A stretch of DNA of 9,890 nt from UBA4844 sp050943255. Its GTDB lineage: Bacteria > Bacillota > Syntrophomonadia > Syntrophomonadales > Syntrophomonadaceae. Both the position numbers and the translations under genes were made by a program. The notes below the pieces were generated by a model. It was not told where the DNA came from. It was given only the letters and a program-made list of their open reading frames with translations, and searched no databases. Every line of letters begins with the position of its first letter. The stretch's first letter is position 1. The DNA is taken from assembly GCA_050943255.1 (NCBI GenBank), contig JBMNOV010000060.1, positions 1-9,890 on the forward strand, given 5' to 3'. Positions 1-7,534 of this stretch are shown one piece after another.

Positions 1-19
1 TTATTTATAAGTTTACAAG

Positions 20-880
20 CTAACAATCCCTTAAACTAGCATGAGGTCCTTTTTCGAGTAAGCATGCAATAAGTTCAGCTTCAGTTCTTATTCCCATCAT
101 ATGATGTTCATCGTCAACTATCAGCACTACTAAATAATAACCCGGCTGGCTTGATTCCAAGATTTTTTTAATGAGTGTATTCTCTGTGCTTACAACCTGC
201 TTGGAAGAAAGGAAACCTTTGCCTGCTAGTTCTCCTTTTTTACGGATTAAATAACGTAAAAAAGCATAAGCAAGTAAACCAGCTTCTCGCTGCGCCGCCC
301 AGAAAAGAAAAACTCCGAGTATAATAAAATTAACACCTATTGAATTTCTCCAGGTTAAATAACAGCCGCCAAAAATCATTAAAATTGCTATAATTTTTCC
401 AATTAAAGCGGCATCCCGAGTTGCTTTGTTATATCCCCGATAAGATGATAATACAGCTCGCAGCACCCGGCCCCCATCTAAAGGTAATGCCGGTAAAAGA
501 TTCAAAATCCCCAGTAATAGATTAACTTTTACTGCGATATCTATAATAGTGGTACTAAACTGCAAAGGCAGAAAATAAAAAGCCGCTGCCACAGATAGGC
601 TTAGACATGGTCCTGCCAAGGCAACGTAAATTTCTTTATCCGGGTTTAAGCCTGTAAAATCTTCAATTTTAGCCTGCCCGCCAAAAGGAAGTATATGGAT
701 TTCTGCTATTTTTAATCCCATTATTCTGGCCATGACACTATGAGCAATTTCATGGGCCAAAACAGATGTTAGTACAACTATTATCTCTAGGGCAAGTCCT
801 AGGTAGACATAAATGACACAGATAAATATAAATAGGGGGTTTACAGTAATTCTGATTCCAACCAGATTACCCAAATGCAT
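20..880 (-). CDS. spoIVFB: SpoIVFB-like M50 intramembrane metalloprotease
   Basis: Site-2-protease family zinc metalloprotease that acts inside the membrane. In Bacillus the homologue cleaves pro-sigma-K in the mother cell during sporulation. The 286-residue protein shows the zinc motif HEIAH (His43, Glu44, His47) in the second hydrophobic segment, an AGP motif near residues 89-91, and the third-ligand motif NLLPALPLDGG with Asp135. These are the signatures of the short SpoIVFB-type group. Several membrane segments fill residues 12-200. The soluble tail from about 215 onward resembles the CBS-like regulatory domain of SpoIVFB. The ATG start overlaps the stop of the upstream SpoIVFA-like gene by one base (TAATG), so the two are translationally coupled. 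The family is clear; that the substrate is pro-sigma-K is inferred from homology and from the partner gene. Confidence 0.85.
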   Translation of the reverse strand: MHLGNLVGIRITVNPLFIFICVIYVYLGLALEIIVVLTSVLAHEIAHSVMARIMGLKIAEIHILPFGGQAKIEDFTGLNPDKEIYVALAGPCLSLSVAAAFYFLPLQFSTTIIDIAVKVNLLLGILNLLPALPLDGGRVLRAVLSSYRGYNKATRDAALIGKIIAILMIFGGCYLTWRNSIGVNFIILGVFLFWAAQREAGLLAYAFLRYLIRKKGELAGKGFLSSKQVVSTENTLIKKILESSQPGYYLVVLIVDDEHHMMGIRTEAELIACLLEKGPHASLRDC

Positions 881-1449
881 TATTCAAAAAGATAATTGAT
901 GTTTAGAGGTCCATCCTGGTTCCTAACTTCTAAATAAATACTATTATTACATTTACCCAGAACATCCTCCAGCCCGACTGAGGTCTTCTCCTCCACTAGA
1001 ACCTCTTCAAGGCCACTATAAACTGAGTAAATCTGGTCATCATGTTTTAACAATATTGTTCTTGGAGTACTATCACCGGAGATTTCCTCCACTTTTCCCG
1101 CCATAATTGGTTTGACTAAGGTATTTTGCTCAACTAAAAGGCTCAAACCAGGATAGAAACTTTGCTTCTGTTCTTCAGCATCCCAGTACCATCCGTATTT
1201 CCGGGTAATCTCCAAATAGTCACACGGAAGCTGTATAGCTGTATCACCGGAAACCGATATCACCCCTTCATTCTCCCTAATATTATGAACTAAGGTTGCT
1301 ATCTTACCTTCTAAGCCATCATCTTTTAATACATAGGCAATTAAGGGCTCAACCACCTCCCGGCTGCCATTGTTTGATTGCATCGCAACGCCCGCCAATG
1401 TTAAGACTATTATCACTATCAACAAACGGGCTTTAAAATTCCCCAACAT
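880..1449 (-). CDS. spoIVFA: SpoIVFA-like membrane-anchored degenerate M23/LytM protein
   Basis: Protein of 189 residues with one N-terminal membrane anchor (about 7-24) and a C-terminal LytM/M23-like fold. The M23 landmarks are recognisable but decayed: LLKHDDQIYSVYSGLEEV around 134-151 matches the usual Hg..t.Y.hl region, and SIYLEVRNQDGPLNINYLF near the end matches the usual ghLHfEvR..g..vdP..y region, but the metal-binding histidine of HLH is replaced (IYL). It is therefore probably not a peptidase. This matches SpoIVFA, which holds SpoIVFB inactive in the outer forespore membrane until signalled. It lies directly upstream of, and overlaps by one base, the M50 gene. ATG start, preceded by GAGGTGA about 3-9 bases upstream. 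An alternative name would be a generic M23-family protein; function is inferred mostly from context. Confidence 0.7.
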   Translation of the reverse strand: MLGNFKARLLIVIIVLTLAGVAMQSNNGSREVVEPLIAYVLKDDGLEGKIATLVHNIRENEGVISVSGDTAIQLPCDYLEITRKYGWYWDAEEQKQSFYPGLSLLVEQNTLVKPIMAGKVEEISGDSTPRTILLKHDDQIYSVYSGLEEVLVEEKTSVGLEDVLGKCNNSIYLEVRNQDGPLNINYLFE

Positions 1450-1549
1450 TTACATCACCTCACAGCCAAAACTTGTACCGCATTTTTTATAAATATATAG
1501 TTTCCCCCCGCATTTTATGCCTTGGATTATTAAATGTAAAATTATTTCT

Positions 1550-1578
1550 TTGAACCTCCATCACCGAACCTGTAATAT
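1550..1578 (+). promoter_or_regulatory. Sigma-A-like promoter for the ABC exporter genes
   Basis: TTGAAC (1550-1555) and TAATAT (1573-1578) are separated by exactly 17 bases. This is a good match to a housekeeping promoter, 47 bases upstream of the ABC ATPase start. The expected start of transcription falls in the dyad at 1580-1601, which would place an operator at the start site. Predicted from consensus only. Confidence 0.5.
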
Positions 1579-1579
1579 T

Positions 1580-1601
1580 TAAGGTGTTATAAAAACACTT
1601 A
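1580..1601. promoter_or_regulatory. Dyad overlapping the predicted ABC transcription start
   Basis: The sequence TAAGGTGTT, five bases, then AACACTTA forms an inverted repeat of eight pairs with one bulged base. It is followed by the ribosome binding site AAGGAG (1611-1616) and the ATG at 1625. It could be a repressor operator or a 5'-end hairpin that stabilises the message. No regulator gene is adjacent, so the protein that would bind is unknown. Confidence 0.35.
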
Positions 1602-1624
1602 GGTAATATAAAGGAGCTAATAAA

Positions 1625-2353
1625 ATGCTAGAAATTAATGGAGTTTCCAAAACCTATAACCGGGGTAGAATAAAAGCTGTTGATGGAGTTACATTGTCCA
1701 TTAATGATGGTGAAATATTTGGTTTTCTGGGACCTAATGGAGCAGGTAAAACTACTATGATTAAAATGATTACCGGAATTTTAAATCCTGATCAAGGGAG
1801 CATAAAGGTTAAAGGAATAGACATTACTCAAAATCCCCGGGAAGCTAAAATGCAATTAGGCTTTGTTCCCGATGACCCTAATATTTTCCCACGCTTAACT
1901 GGGATTGAATACCTCAACTTTATGGCTGATATCTACGAGGTTGACGCTTCAGCCAGGTTAAAACGCATACCTGAGTTGCTGGAACGCTTCCAAATGTCTT
2001 CAGCAGCGAAAGACCTTATTCAAAGCTACTCCCACGGAATGAAACAGAAAATTTTAGTCATTGGTGCCATACTCCATAATCCCCCGGTTTGGATTTTAGA
2101 TGAGCCTATGACCGGCTTAGATCCACGTTCATCTTTCGATCTAAAAGAAATGATGCGCGAACATGCTGCAGCCGGCAAAACAGTTTTTTTCTCAACACAT
2201 GTATTAGAAGTAGCGGAAAAGGTTTGTGACCGCCTAGCCATCATTAATAAAGGACAAGTTATTTTCTGTGGCAGCATGCAGGAAATTCATGAGCATGCGC
2301 GCGAGAACCGATCACTAGAAAATTTATTCTTGGAGTTGACAGAGAATGCATAA
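1625..2353 (+). CDS. ABC transporter ATP-binding protein
   Basis: Nucleotide-binding subunit of an ABC exporter, 242 residues, a usual length for stand-alone ABC-2-type ATPases. Visible motifs are Walker A GPNGAGKT (36-43), signature SHGMKQ (136-141), Walker B VWILDE (155-160) with catalytic Glu160, D-loop GLD (164-166) and H-loop His192. The Q-loop position reads GFVPDDPNIFP (79-89), with aspartate where many ABC ATPases have glutamine; this is seen in several Firmicutes exporter ATPases of this type. The gene has a good ribosome binding site (AAGGAG) and overlaps the permease gene by eight bases, so the two form one transporter. The substrate cannot be told; peptides, antibiotics or lipids are all possible. 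Confidence 0.92.
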   Translation: MLEINGVSKTYNRGRIKAVDGVTLSINDGEIFGFLGPNGAGKTTMIKMITGILNPDQGSIKVKGIDITQNPREAKMQLGFVPDDPNIFPRLTGIEYLNFMADIYEVDASARLKRIPELLERFQMSSAAKDLIQSYSHGMKQKILVIGAILHNPPVWILDEPMTGLDPRSSFDLKEMMREHAAAGKTVFFSTHVLEVAEKVCDRLAIINKGQVIFCGSMQEIHEHARENRSLENLFLELTENA

Positions 2354-4025
2354 GTTTTGGGCTTTGCTAAAAATTTTATTAGTTAATTATTTTGGCCTAT
2401 CCCGATTACAAATAAGATCAAAACAAAATCGTAAAAGTATTATAAAAAAACTGGGCTTGGGCGTATTAATACTAGTCGCAATAACCCCAGCTATAATACT
2501 GTATTGCAATATCCTAACTACGGGCTTTAATCTATTGGCTCCGATAGGCCAGGAAGGGACTATATTAACTCTAGGTATAGTGTTAGTAAGTTCAGTTGTC
2601 TTTATCTTTGGCATCTTTTATATTATCAGCTTCTTCTATTTTGCTGAAGATGCGCAAAGTCTTTTGGCCTTACCTTTAAGCGGCTGGCAGGTACTCGGTG
2701 CCCGCTTTTCCATGGTACTATGTTATGAATACCTGAGTGCTTTGCCCTTTTTGCTTCCCCCGCTTATAATTTACGGAATCAAAAGCGAAATATCCTTATT
2801 GTATTGGGCTTATACCGCTATCGTATTCTTTCTGACTCCCCTGGTTCCCCTAGGCCTGGCAACTATCCCTACTGTGATTCTGATGAGGTTTGCTAATTTG
2901 AGTCGCCACAAAGATCTTTTTAGAATCCTAGGGGGAATGGCAGTAATAGTCCTGGCCGTCGGTGCTCAGTTCTTTTTTCAGGGATCAAATCCGAATAATA
3001 TAGATCCCACATTTCTAAATAATCTACTTAGCGATCGGAGCGGTTTTATGAATCTAGTTAGCCGGCTTTTTCCCACTACCCGCTATCTTGGTCTGGCCTT
3101 AATTAACGCTGGTAATGGAGCTGGTGTTGTTAATCTAATTATATCTATAGGATACTCCCTTTTAACAGTGGCTTTAGTCTGGCTGGTAGGCGAAAAATTC
3201 TATTTTAAAGGTTTAGTAGGCTCCAGTGAAACTTCTGCCCGCCGGCAAAAGCTCAGCTCAGCCGATTATTTTCGTTTAACTAAAATTAAGCCAGCTATTA
3301 TAGCCTATTGGCAAAAAGAAATGCGAATTTTATTGAGAACGCCCACCTATTTTATGAACAGTATAATGATTTCTTTGCTGTTCCCAGTATTTTTATTAGT
3401 TCCATTCATCATTTCAACCCATAAACAGGAAATCTCTATACCCTGGGGACAAATAGTAGCATCACCGCAAAGCCAAACTATTTTAATAGCCGTGCTTATA
3501 GGCATTATTCTATTTATGACCAGCTCTAATGCTATTGCAGCTACTGCCATATCAAGGGAAGGTAAGCAATTGTTTATATCTAAGTATATCCCGCTTTCTT
3601 ACCAGAAACAAATACAAGCCAAATTACTATCAGCTTATGTCTTCTCACTTATAGGAGCTGTTCTGGTTATAGCAGCAGCCCGAATTATAATACCTTTGTC
3701 ACCGCTTCTTATAGCCATACTATTAGTTGTTAGCTTAACCGTCATTGCCTTAATTATTGAAACGGGCTTGCTTATCGACCTACTAAACCCCAAATTACAA
3801 TGGGAAAACGAACAACAAGCCTTAAAACATAACTTTAATGTCTTATATTCCATGCTGCCTTCAATCCTTATTGGTGGTATTATCATTTTTATAGTAATAC
3901 GTTTTATCCATTCTCCGCTTTCAGCCGCAACCTTTATGTTCTTATGCTTTGGCCTCCTAGCCTTGCTTCTGTATTATTTATTGATGACATGGGGGATCGA
4001 AAGGTATCATAAACTCGAAGGATAA
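2346..4025 (+). CDS. ABC-2-type exporter permease (putative ABC exporter family)
   Basis: Large polytopic membrane protein of 559 residues with about twelve hydrophobic segments in two halves (roughly 35-210 and 262-550), the partner of the upstream ATPase whose gene it overlaps. Family-like signatures include ALPLSGWQVLGARF (108-121), SREGKQLFISKYIPLS (403-418) and NPKLQWENEQQALK (481-494). I associate these with the 'putative ABC exporter' permease family (Pfam PF16949). That assignment is from memory of the family pattern and should be confirmed by profile search. No soluble substrate-binding protein or accessory gene is present. The gene ends just before a palindromic intergenic element and faces the DUF1232 gene. 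Confidence 0.85.
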   Translation: MHKFWALLKILLVNYFGLSRLQIRSKQNRKSIIKKLGLGVLILVAITPAIILYCNILTTGFNLLAPIGQEGTILTLGIVLVSSVVFIFGIFYIISFFYFAEDAQSLLALPLSGWQVLGARFSMVLCYEYLSALPFLLPPLIIYGIKSEISLLYWAYTAIVFFLTPLVPLGLATIPTVILMRFANLSRHKDLFRILGGMAVIVLAVGAQFFFQGSNPNNIDPTFLNNLLSDRSGFMNLVSRLFPTTRYLGLALINAGNGAGVVNLIISIGYSLLTVALVWLVGEKFYFKGLVGSSETSARRQKLSSADYFRLTKIKPAIIAYWQKEMRILLRTPTYFMNSIMISLLFPVFLLVPFIISTHKQEISIPWGQIVASPQSQTILIAVLIGIILFMTSSNAIAATAISREGKQLFISKYIPLSYQKQIQAKLLSAYVFSLIGAVLVIAAARIIIPLSPLLIAILLVVSLTVIALIIETGLLIDLLNPKLQWENEQQALKHNFNVLYSMLPSILIGGIIIFIVIRFIHSPLSAATFMFLCFGLLALLLYYLLMTWGIERYHKLEG

Positions 4026-4042
4026 AACAAAGGCATGATGGT

Positions 4043-4177
4043 ATGAATAAGAAATGCCTCATTTTGCCGGCAGGGTTCGTAATGAAATTTATGAAATTAG
4101 TGTAAGGGCGGGGCTCTGCTCCGCCCCTACAATTCCCAAATGACATTTCATAACGGGGCAAAACCCGTTCTATTCAT
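4043..4177. repeat. Nested palindromic (MITE-like) intergenic element
   Basis: An imperfect long inverted repeat between two convergent genes. From outside in, the paired arms are ATGAATAAGAA (4043-4053) with TTCTATTCAT (4168-4177); TTTTGCC (4062-4068) with GGCAAAA (4157-4163); and CGTAATGAAAT (4078-4088) with ATTTCATAACG (4145-4155, one mismatch). In the centre is a GC-rich hairpin, GTAAGGGCGGGGC (4102-4114) with GCTCCGCCCCTAC (4118-4130) around a three-base loop. The GC-rich core stands out against the AT-rich surroundings. The right arm runs over the last codon and stop of the DUF1232 gene. It looks like a miniature mobile or REP-like element and may also end transcription from both sides, but no T-tract is present. 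Confidence 0.6.
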
Positions 4178-4605
4178 TCAGTCTTAACTTCATATTCTAT
4201 ATCAGTATAGTCCTTAGGTCGGGATTTTTTCACCAGTCTTTGATAAACTCCCTTAGGAATAAACTGTACACTTAAATTAATTATATTTTCCATTAACCTT
4301 AATAGATCCCTGTTGCCATCCCAGTAAGAAACCATAGTATCCCGACTTACACTATCCATTAATCTTTTTATTACAAGTGCCAAAAGCAAGAGATCATCGA
4401 GCTGGCCTAGAAATGGTAGAACATCGGGGAGAAAATCCCAGGGTGAAACAACATAGGCTATAGTGCCCAACAAAAGTACCCGATCAGTTTTATTTACTTT
4501 TTCATCCTGGGCCAGTCTATAAATAAGTTTTACCAAATTGGGTATAAATAACAGGCTTTCTTTCAAGGTTATTATAGCAGCACTTTCCTTCTCATCCTTT
4601 GTCAT
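4174..4605 (-). CDS. DUF1232 (YkvA-like) membrane protein
   Basis: Small protein of 143 residues containing a DUF1232 domain. From the start chosen here the domain core spans about residues 38-80, with the characteristic stretch AYVVSPWDFLPDVLPFLGQLDD followed by a hydrophobic helix. The family is widespread and its biochemical role is unknown. The start is set at ATG 4605 rather than ATG 4620: the bases right after the upstream ATG are AGGAGGTG, which form the ribosome binding site for the ATG at 4605, so the longer version would translate its own Shine-Dalgarno sequence. The gene follows rodA on the same strand after 34 bases and is probably co-transcribed with it. Its stop codon lies in the arm of a palindromic element. 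Confidence 0.85.
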   Translation of the reverse strand: MTKDEKESAAIITLKESLLFIPNLVKLIYRLAQDEKVNKTDRVLLLGTIAYVVSPWDFLPDVLPFLGQLDDLLLLALVIKRLMDSVSRDTMVSYWDGNRDLLRLMENIINLSVQFIPKGVYQRLVKKSRPKDYTDIEYEVKTE

Positions 4606-4639
4606 AATACACCTCCTCATAAATAGTATGGCTCATTAC

Positions 4640-5776
4640 CTAGAATACTATCTTTTTGCCACGAATATTTACATTTAGGATCAATCCCACTGCAACTAAA
4701 TTGGTAATCATAAAACTGCCACCGTAACTTAAAAATGGCAAAGGTATTCCCGTTACCGGCATCAAACCTATCGACATACCAATACTCTCAAAAATGTGAA
4801 ACAACCACATAGCAGTTATTCCTAAAACCATAAGTGTCCCATATAATTCCTTAGCATTAAGACTTATATTGATAGCTCTTATTATTAATATTCCGTAAAG
4901 TATGAGAACGAGAGAAGCACCGGCAAAACCTAATTCCTCACCTATTACTGCATATATAAAATCAGTATGATGTTCGGGTAAGAAATTCAGCTGTACCTGG
5001 GTACCATTAAATAAGCCTTTACCCATAAGACCTCCCGAGCCGATAGCTATTAATGATTGTATAGTATTCCATCCTGGCCCCCTTCCCCCTTGCCCATCAT
5101 TGTACGGATCTAAAAATACTACCAGGCGCTTTAACTGGTAATCCTGTAAAGGCAAGGGTAATCCCCACTCGAAATGAGCCCATAATACAACGGTAATTAG
5201 AATTACCCCGGACAAAAGCAAAGTAATCAAAATTTTAGGATTAGCTCCGGCAGCATACATCATTACCAGGGTAATAGCTAAATATACTACAGCAGTACCC
5301 AGGTCAGGCTGCATCATTATTAAGGCAAAGGGTACCCCAATATAGAAGAAGCACGGAAGCATTTGTGTTAAGGTGTTAAGCTCACCTTTGCGATTATTTA
5401 AAAAGTCGGCAAACGACACTATTAATAATATTTTAGTAAACTCGGCCGGTTGCACCGCAGGTAAAGGACCAATACTAATCCAGCCGGTAGTACCTCTGAC
5501 CTCGTCACCAAATAAGAGTACTAAAACCAACAAGAAAACTGACAACCCATAGAAAAACCAGCTGTATCTTTTAAGCTCTACATAATCTGCACGCAGGATA
5601 ATAAAGATAGCAATAATACCTAGGAATATAAAAACTAGCTGTTTCTTTATATAAAAGTAAGGATCGTTGGAAACAGTGCTGGAAGCACTGGCCAGAACCA
5701 CTAATCCAAATACTATAAGCACTAACAAGGTGATAAGATAGGTTTTGTCTATGTACTTAAGCCGTTTAATCTCCAA
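4640..5776 (-). CDS. rodA: RodA, SEDS-family peptidoglycan glycosyltransferase
   Basis: Integral membrane protein of 378 residues that polymerises lipid II into glycan strands, normally with a class B penicillin-binding protein in the elongation complex. SEDS features seen are QPDLGTA (156-162), the large extracellular loop with YQLKRLVVFLDPYNDGQG (213-230), GLFNGTQVQLNFLPEHHTDFIYAVIGEELGF (254-284, holding the catalytic Asp272), and the C-terminal GIPLPFLSYGGS (343-354). About ten membrane segments are present. Translation starts at TTG 5776, supported by AAGGAGGTA at 5785-5793 eight bases away. Length and proximity to minE favour RodA over FtsW or SpoVE. In related genomes it sits in the mre-min-rod cluster; here it is cut off from minE by the agr region and the DUF3298 gene. 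Confidence 0.88.
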   Translation of the reverse strand: MEIKRLKYIDKTYLITLLVLIVFGLVVLASASSTVSNDPYFYIKKQLVFIFLGIIAIFIILRADYVELKRYSWFFYGLSVFLLVLVLLFGDEVRGTTGWISIGPLPAVQPAEFTKILLIVSFADFLNNRKGELNTLTQMLPCFFYIGVPFALIMMQPDLGTAVVYLAITLVMMYAAGANPKILITLLLSGVILITVVLWAHFEWGLPLPLQDYQLKRLVVFLDPYNDGQGGRGPGWNTIQSLIAIGSGGLMGKGLFNGTQVQLNFLPEHHTDFIYAVIGEELGFAGASLVLILYGILIIRAINISLNAKELYGTLMVLGITAMWLFHIFESIGMSIGLMPVTGIPLPFLSYGGSFMITNLVAVGLILNVNIRGKKIVF

Positions 5777-5899
5777 ATCTTATTTACCTCCTTCATATAT
5801 TATAAATGATAGAGCTATTAAAAAACACAATCCTGCTTTTTACATGAGGAGATTACTAATAATCATTTGCCAAAGCCTATCCCAAAAAAATATGCTCAA

Positions 5900-5930
5900 G
5901 AAACGCATTCTTTAAAGAACGCTCAGTTTC
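5900..5930. promoter_or_regulatory. 18-bp palindrome with flanking complementary bases
   Basis: GCATTCTTTAAAGAACGC at 5905-5922 is a dyad with a single mismatched pair. It is flanked by GAAAC (5900-5904) and GTTTC (5926-5930), which extend the pairing after a three-base bulge. It could be a protein operator or a hairpin in a transcript from either side. It lies about 125 bases upstream of the rodA start and about 215 bases upstream of the kinase start. The binding factor is unknown. Confidence 0.45.
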
Positions 5931-5974
5931 CTATTTTCTAATTAACCCCAGGTCAATATACCTATCTATAATAG

Positions 5975-5997
5975 CCTATTATTGAAATCATAATAGG
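5975..5997. promoter_or_regulatory. Perfect 8-bp-arm inverted repeat
   Basis: CCTATTAT (5975-5982) and ATAATAGG (5990-5997) are perfect complements around a seven-base spacer, followed by AAAAA. The dyad abuts the first of the tandem 14-bp repeats, so it may be part of the same regulatory array. In RNA it would be a weak AT-rich hairpin, so a DNA-binding role seems more likely than termination. Confidence 0.4.
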
Positions 5998-6049
5998 AAA
6001 AATACCCTAGAAAATATGCCTTGGTAAATAAACCCTGGCAAATAAATCT
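5995..6049. repeat. Four degenerate tandem ~14-bp repeats upstream of agr
   Basis: Consecutive units read AGGAAAAATACCC, TAGAAAATATGCCT, TGGTAAATAAACCC and TGGCAAATAAATCT, with a loose consensus of TGGNAAATAAACCC. The last two match at 11 of 14 positions. A more distant relative, CAGGTCAATATACC, occurs just upstream near 5949-5962. The array ends at a weak -35-like TGGCAA (6036-6041) that is 17 bases from TAAAAT (6059-6064). This is the arrangement expected for direct-repeat activator sites next to a promoter that needs help. The units do not match the known AgrA box, so the regulator is unknown. Confidence 0.45.
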
Positions 6050-6139
6050 ATTAGTATTTAAAATATAAAAATACATATAAAAAGGATTTGGAGATTCAAT
6101 AGCGAATAATAAACCATAAAGGGGAAAGAGTGGTATTAA

Positions 6140-7534
6140 TTGGATTTAAGCTTGACCTTAATAATTTTTTTACATAATTATATTGCAGGTTTTGTTATGC
6201 CCTGGCTTGGCCTTTTGCTAATTAATGTCCTACCCGATATAAAAAAGTTAGGTATAGTTGCTTTTTATTATGCAGCTTTAGGAACATTGTTCCGCTATTT
6301 TGCCGGTTTACCGTATGATATTAGCTTTTTACTGCAAATAGTTGCACTATTAATAATTATAACAATATTTTTCCGCATTAACTTGTTTAAGTCCCTTATA
6401 GCTAGTTTTTTGGGAATAATGGTTCTATTTTCAGGTGAATATCTATCTTCAACTATCATTTTCAGCACATTAGGACTACCTAAACCAACAAGCTATTTAT
6501 CATTGCTTATTCTTCCTATACCTCAAATAACCTTGACACTAATTATAATTTATCTATGTAATCATTACAGTTTCCACCTATTTGACTTCAGTAATAATCC
6601 GGAAATTTCTTCTACTTGGGAGAATAAACGGTTAAAGATCATTACTAGCTTAATTTCTATCCTAGCATTTGTAATTATTGTACAATTACTTTTTACCCTT
6701 GAGGTTCTCAATGATCAGCTTAATTTTTTTTACAGTCTTTCCCCCGGAGTTTTCGGGATATTTTCTACTATTATTTTATTGTGTGGTACAGTAGCCATAT
6801 TATTTTTGGTTAAACAATTATTAGATTTTACCGAAAAAGAAAGCAAGTACCTTGCCCAAGAAGAATATATCGCAACCCTGGACGAATTATACACAGCTAT
6901 ACGTAGTGAAAGGCACGATATTGTTAATCACCTGCAAACTATATATGGTTTTAACCAATTGGGTTACACCCAAGAAGTTAATAAATATTTAGCTGAGCTT
7001 TTAGGGGGAGATATACTTAACGATAGCTTCAAAATTACTGCAACTCCTGGTTTGACAGCATTGTTTTTTATTAAATCAGGTATTGCCAAAGCTAACGAAA
7101 TAAAATTCGAGGTTAATGTGACTAGTCGTATAAATAATTTGAAGATATCAGCTTATGAGCTTAATAATATCGTAGGGAACCTGGTTAATAATGCCTTTGA
7201 TGCAGTACTGCCACTTGATCCGGAAAAACGGCTGGTTAAAGTATATATTGGTGCAGATGGCTATCACTTTATTGTTAGGGTGTCTAATTACGGGCAAGTA
7301 AATGAAAACTTAAAACAAAAACTAATGCGCAAGGGCTTCACTACGAAAAAAGACAACCATTTGGGACTTGGCCTGCATATCTGCAGCAGCATAGCCCAAA
7401 AATACGGAGGTAATATAAAGATAGAAAATACAGATAACCACATGGTAGAGTTTTCCGTACTTTTCCCGACTAATATAGCCAAGGAGGAGTCATATGCAAC
7501 TACTAGCTCGAAAATTATCCCGTTTTCTAGCTGA
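6140..7534 (+). CDS. agrC: AgrC-like GHKL sensor histidine kinase
   Basis: Membrane histidine kinase of 464 residues, placed to sense the peptide made by the next two genes. The first ~230 residues form about six or seven membrane segments, like the peptide-sensing domain of AgrC. A linker helix (231-255) leads to a Spo0B-type dimerisation helix with the phospho-acceptor His259 in ERHDIVNHLQTI. The ATPase domain has an N-box, NIVGNLVNNAFDAV (343-356), and a G-box, KGFTTKKDNHLGLGLHI (398-414). This H-box and GHKL layout is that of quorum-sensing kinases rather than EnvZ-type kinases. The start is TTG 6140 with a weak upstream purine run (GGGGAAAGAG). The 3' end overlaps agrB by 41 bases. No response regulator gene follows, so its partner must be encoded elsewhere. 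Confidence 0.85.
   Translation: MDLSLTLIIFLHNYIAGFVMPWLGLLLINVLPDIKKLGIVAFYYAALGTLFRYFAGLPYDISFLLQIVALLIIITIFFRINLFKSLIASFLGIMVLFSGEYLSSTIIFSTLGLPKPTSYLSLLILPIPQITLTLIIIYLCNHYSFHLFDFSNNPEISSTWENKRLKIITSLISILAFVIIVQLLFTLEVLNDQLNFFYSLSPGVFGIFSTIILLCGTVAILFLVKQLLDFTEKESKYLAQEEYIATLDELYTAIRSERHDIVNHLQTIYGFNQLGYTQEVNKYLAELLGGDILNDSFKITATPGLTALFFIKSGIAKANEIKFEVNVTSRINNLKISAYELNNIVGNLVNNAFDAVLPLDPEKRLVKVYIGADGYHFIVRVSNYGQVNENLKQKLMRKGFTTKKDNHLGLGLHICSSIAQKYGGNIKIENTDNHMVEFSVLFPTNIAKEESYATTSSKIIPFSS
7481..7488 (+). promoter_or_regulatory. Ribosome binding site for agrB inside agrC
   Basis: AAGGAGGA lies within the kinase coding sequence, five bases before the ATG at 7494. It fixes the agrB start and shows that the 41-base overlap of the two genes is genuine. 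Confidence 0.8.

Larger units (their letters stand above)
5777..6139. other. Divergent control region between rodA and the agr operon
   Basis: A very AT-rich stretch of 363 bases without a gene. It must hold promoters for rodA (leftward) and for the agr operon (rightward). It contains an 18-bp dyad (5905-5922), a second perfect dyad (5975-5997) and four degenerate tandem 14-bp repeats (5995-6049), listed separately. No riboswitch class was recognised. Confidence 0.7.

Noticed and set aside
2026..2277. An 83-codon minus-strand frame inside the ABC ATPase gene
   Set aside because: It lies opposite the signature and Walker B region of a well-supported gene; it is a shadow frame.
3934..4161. A 75-codon minus-strand frame over the palindromic element
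   Set aside because: It spans the permease 3' end and the inverted repeat and has no family resemblance; its openness is by chance.
4606..4620. Longer DUF1232 start at ATG 4620
   Set aside because: The five extra codons encode the AGGAGGTG ribosome binding site of the ATG at 4605, so the shorter start is preferred.
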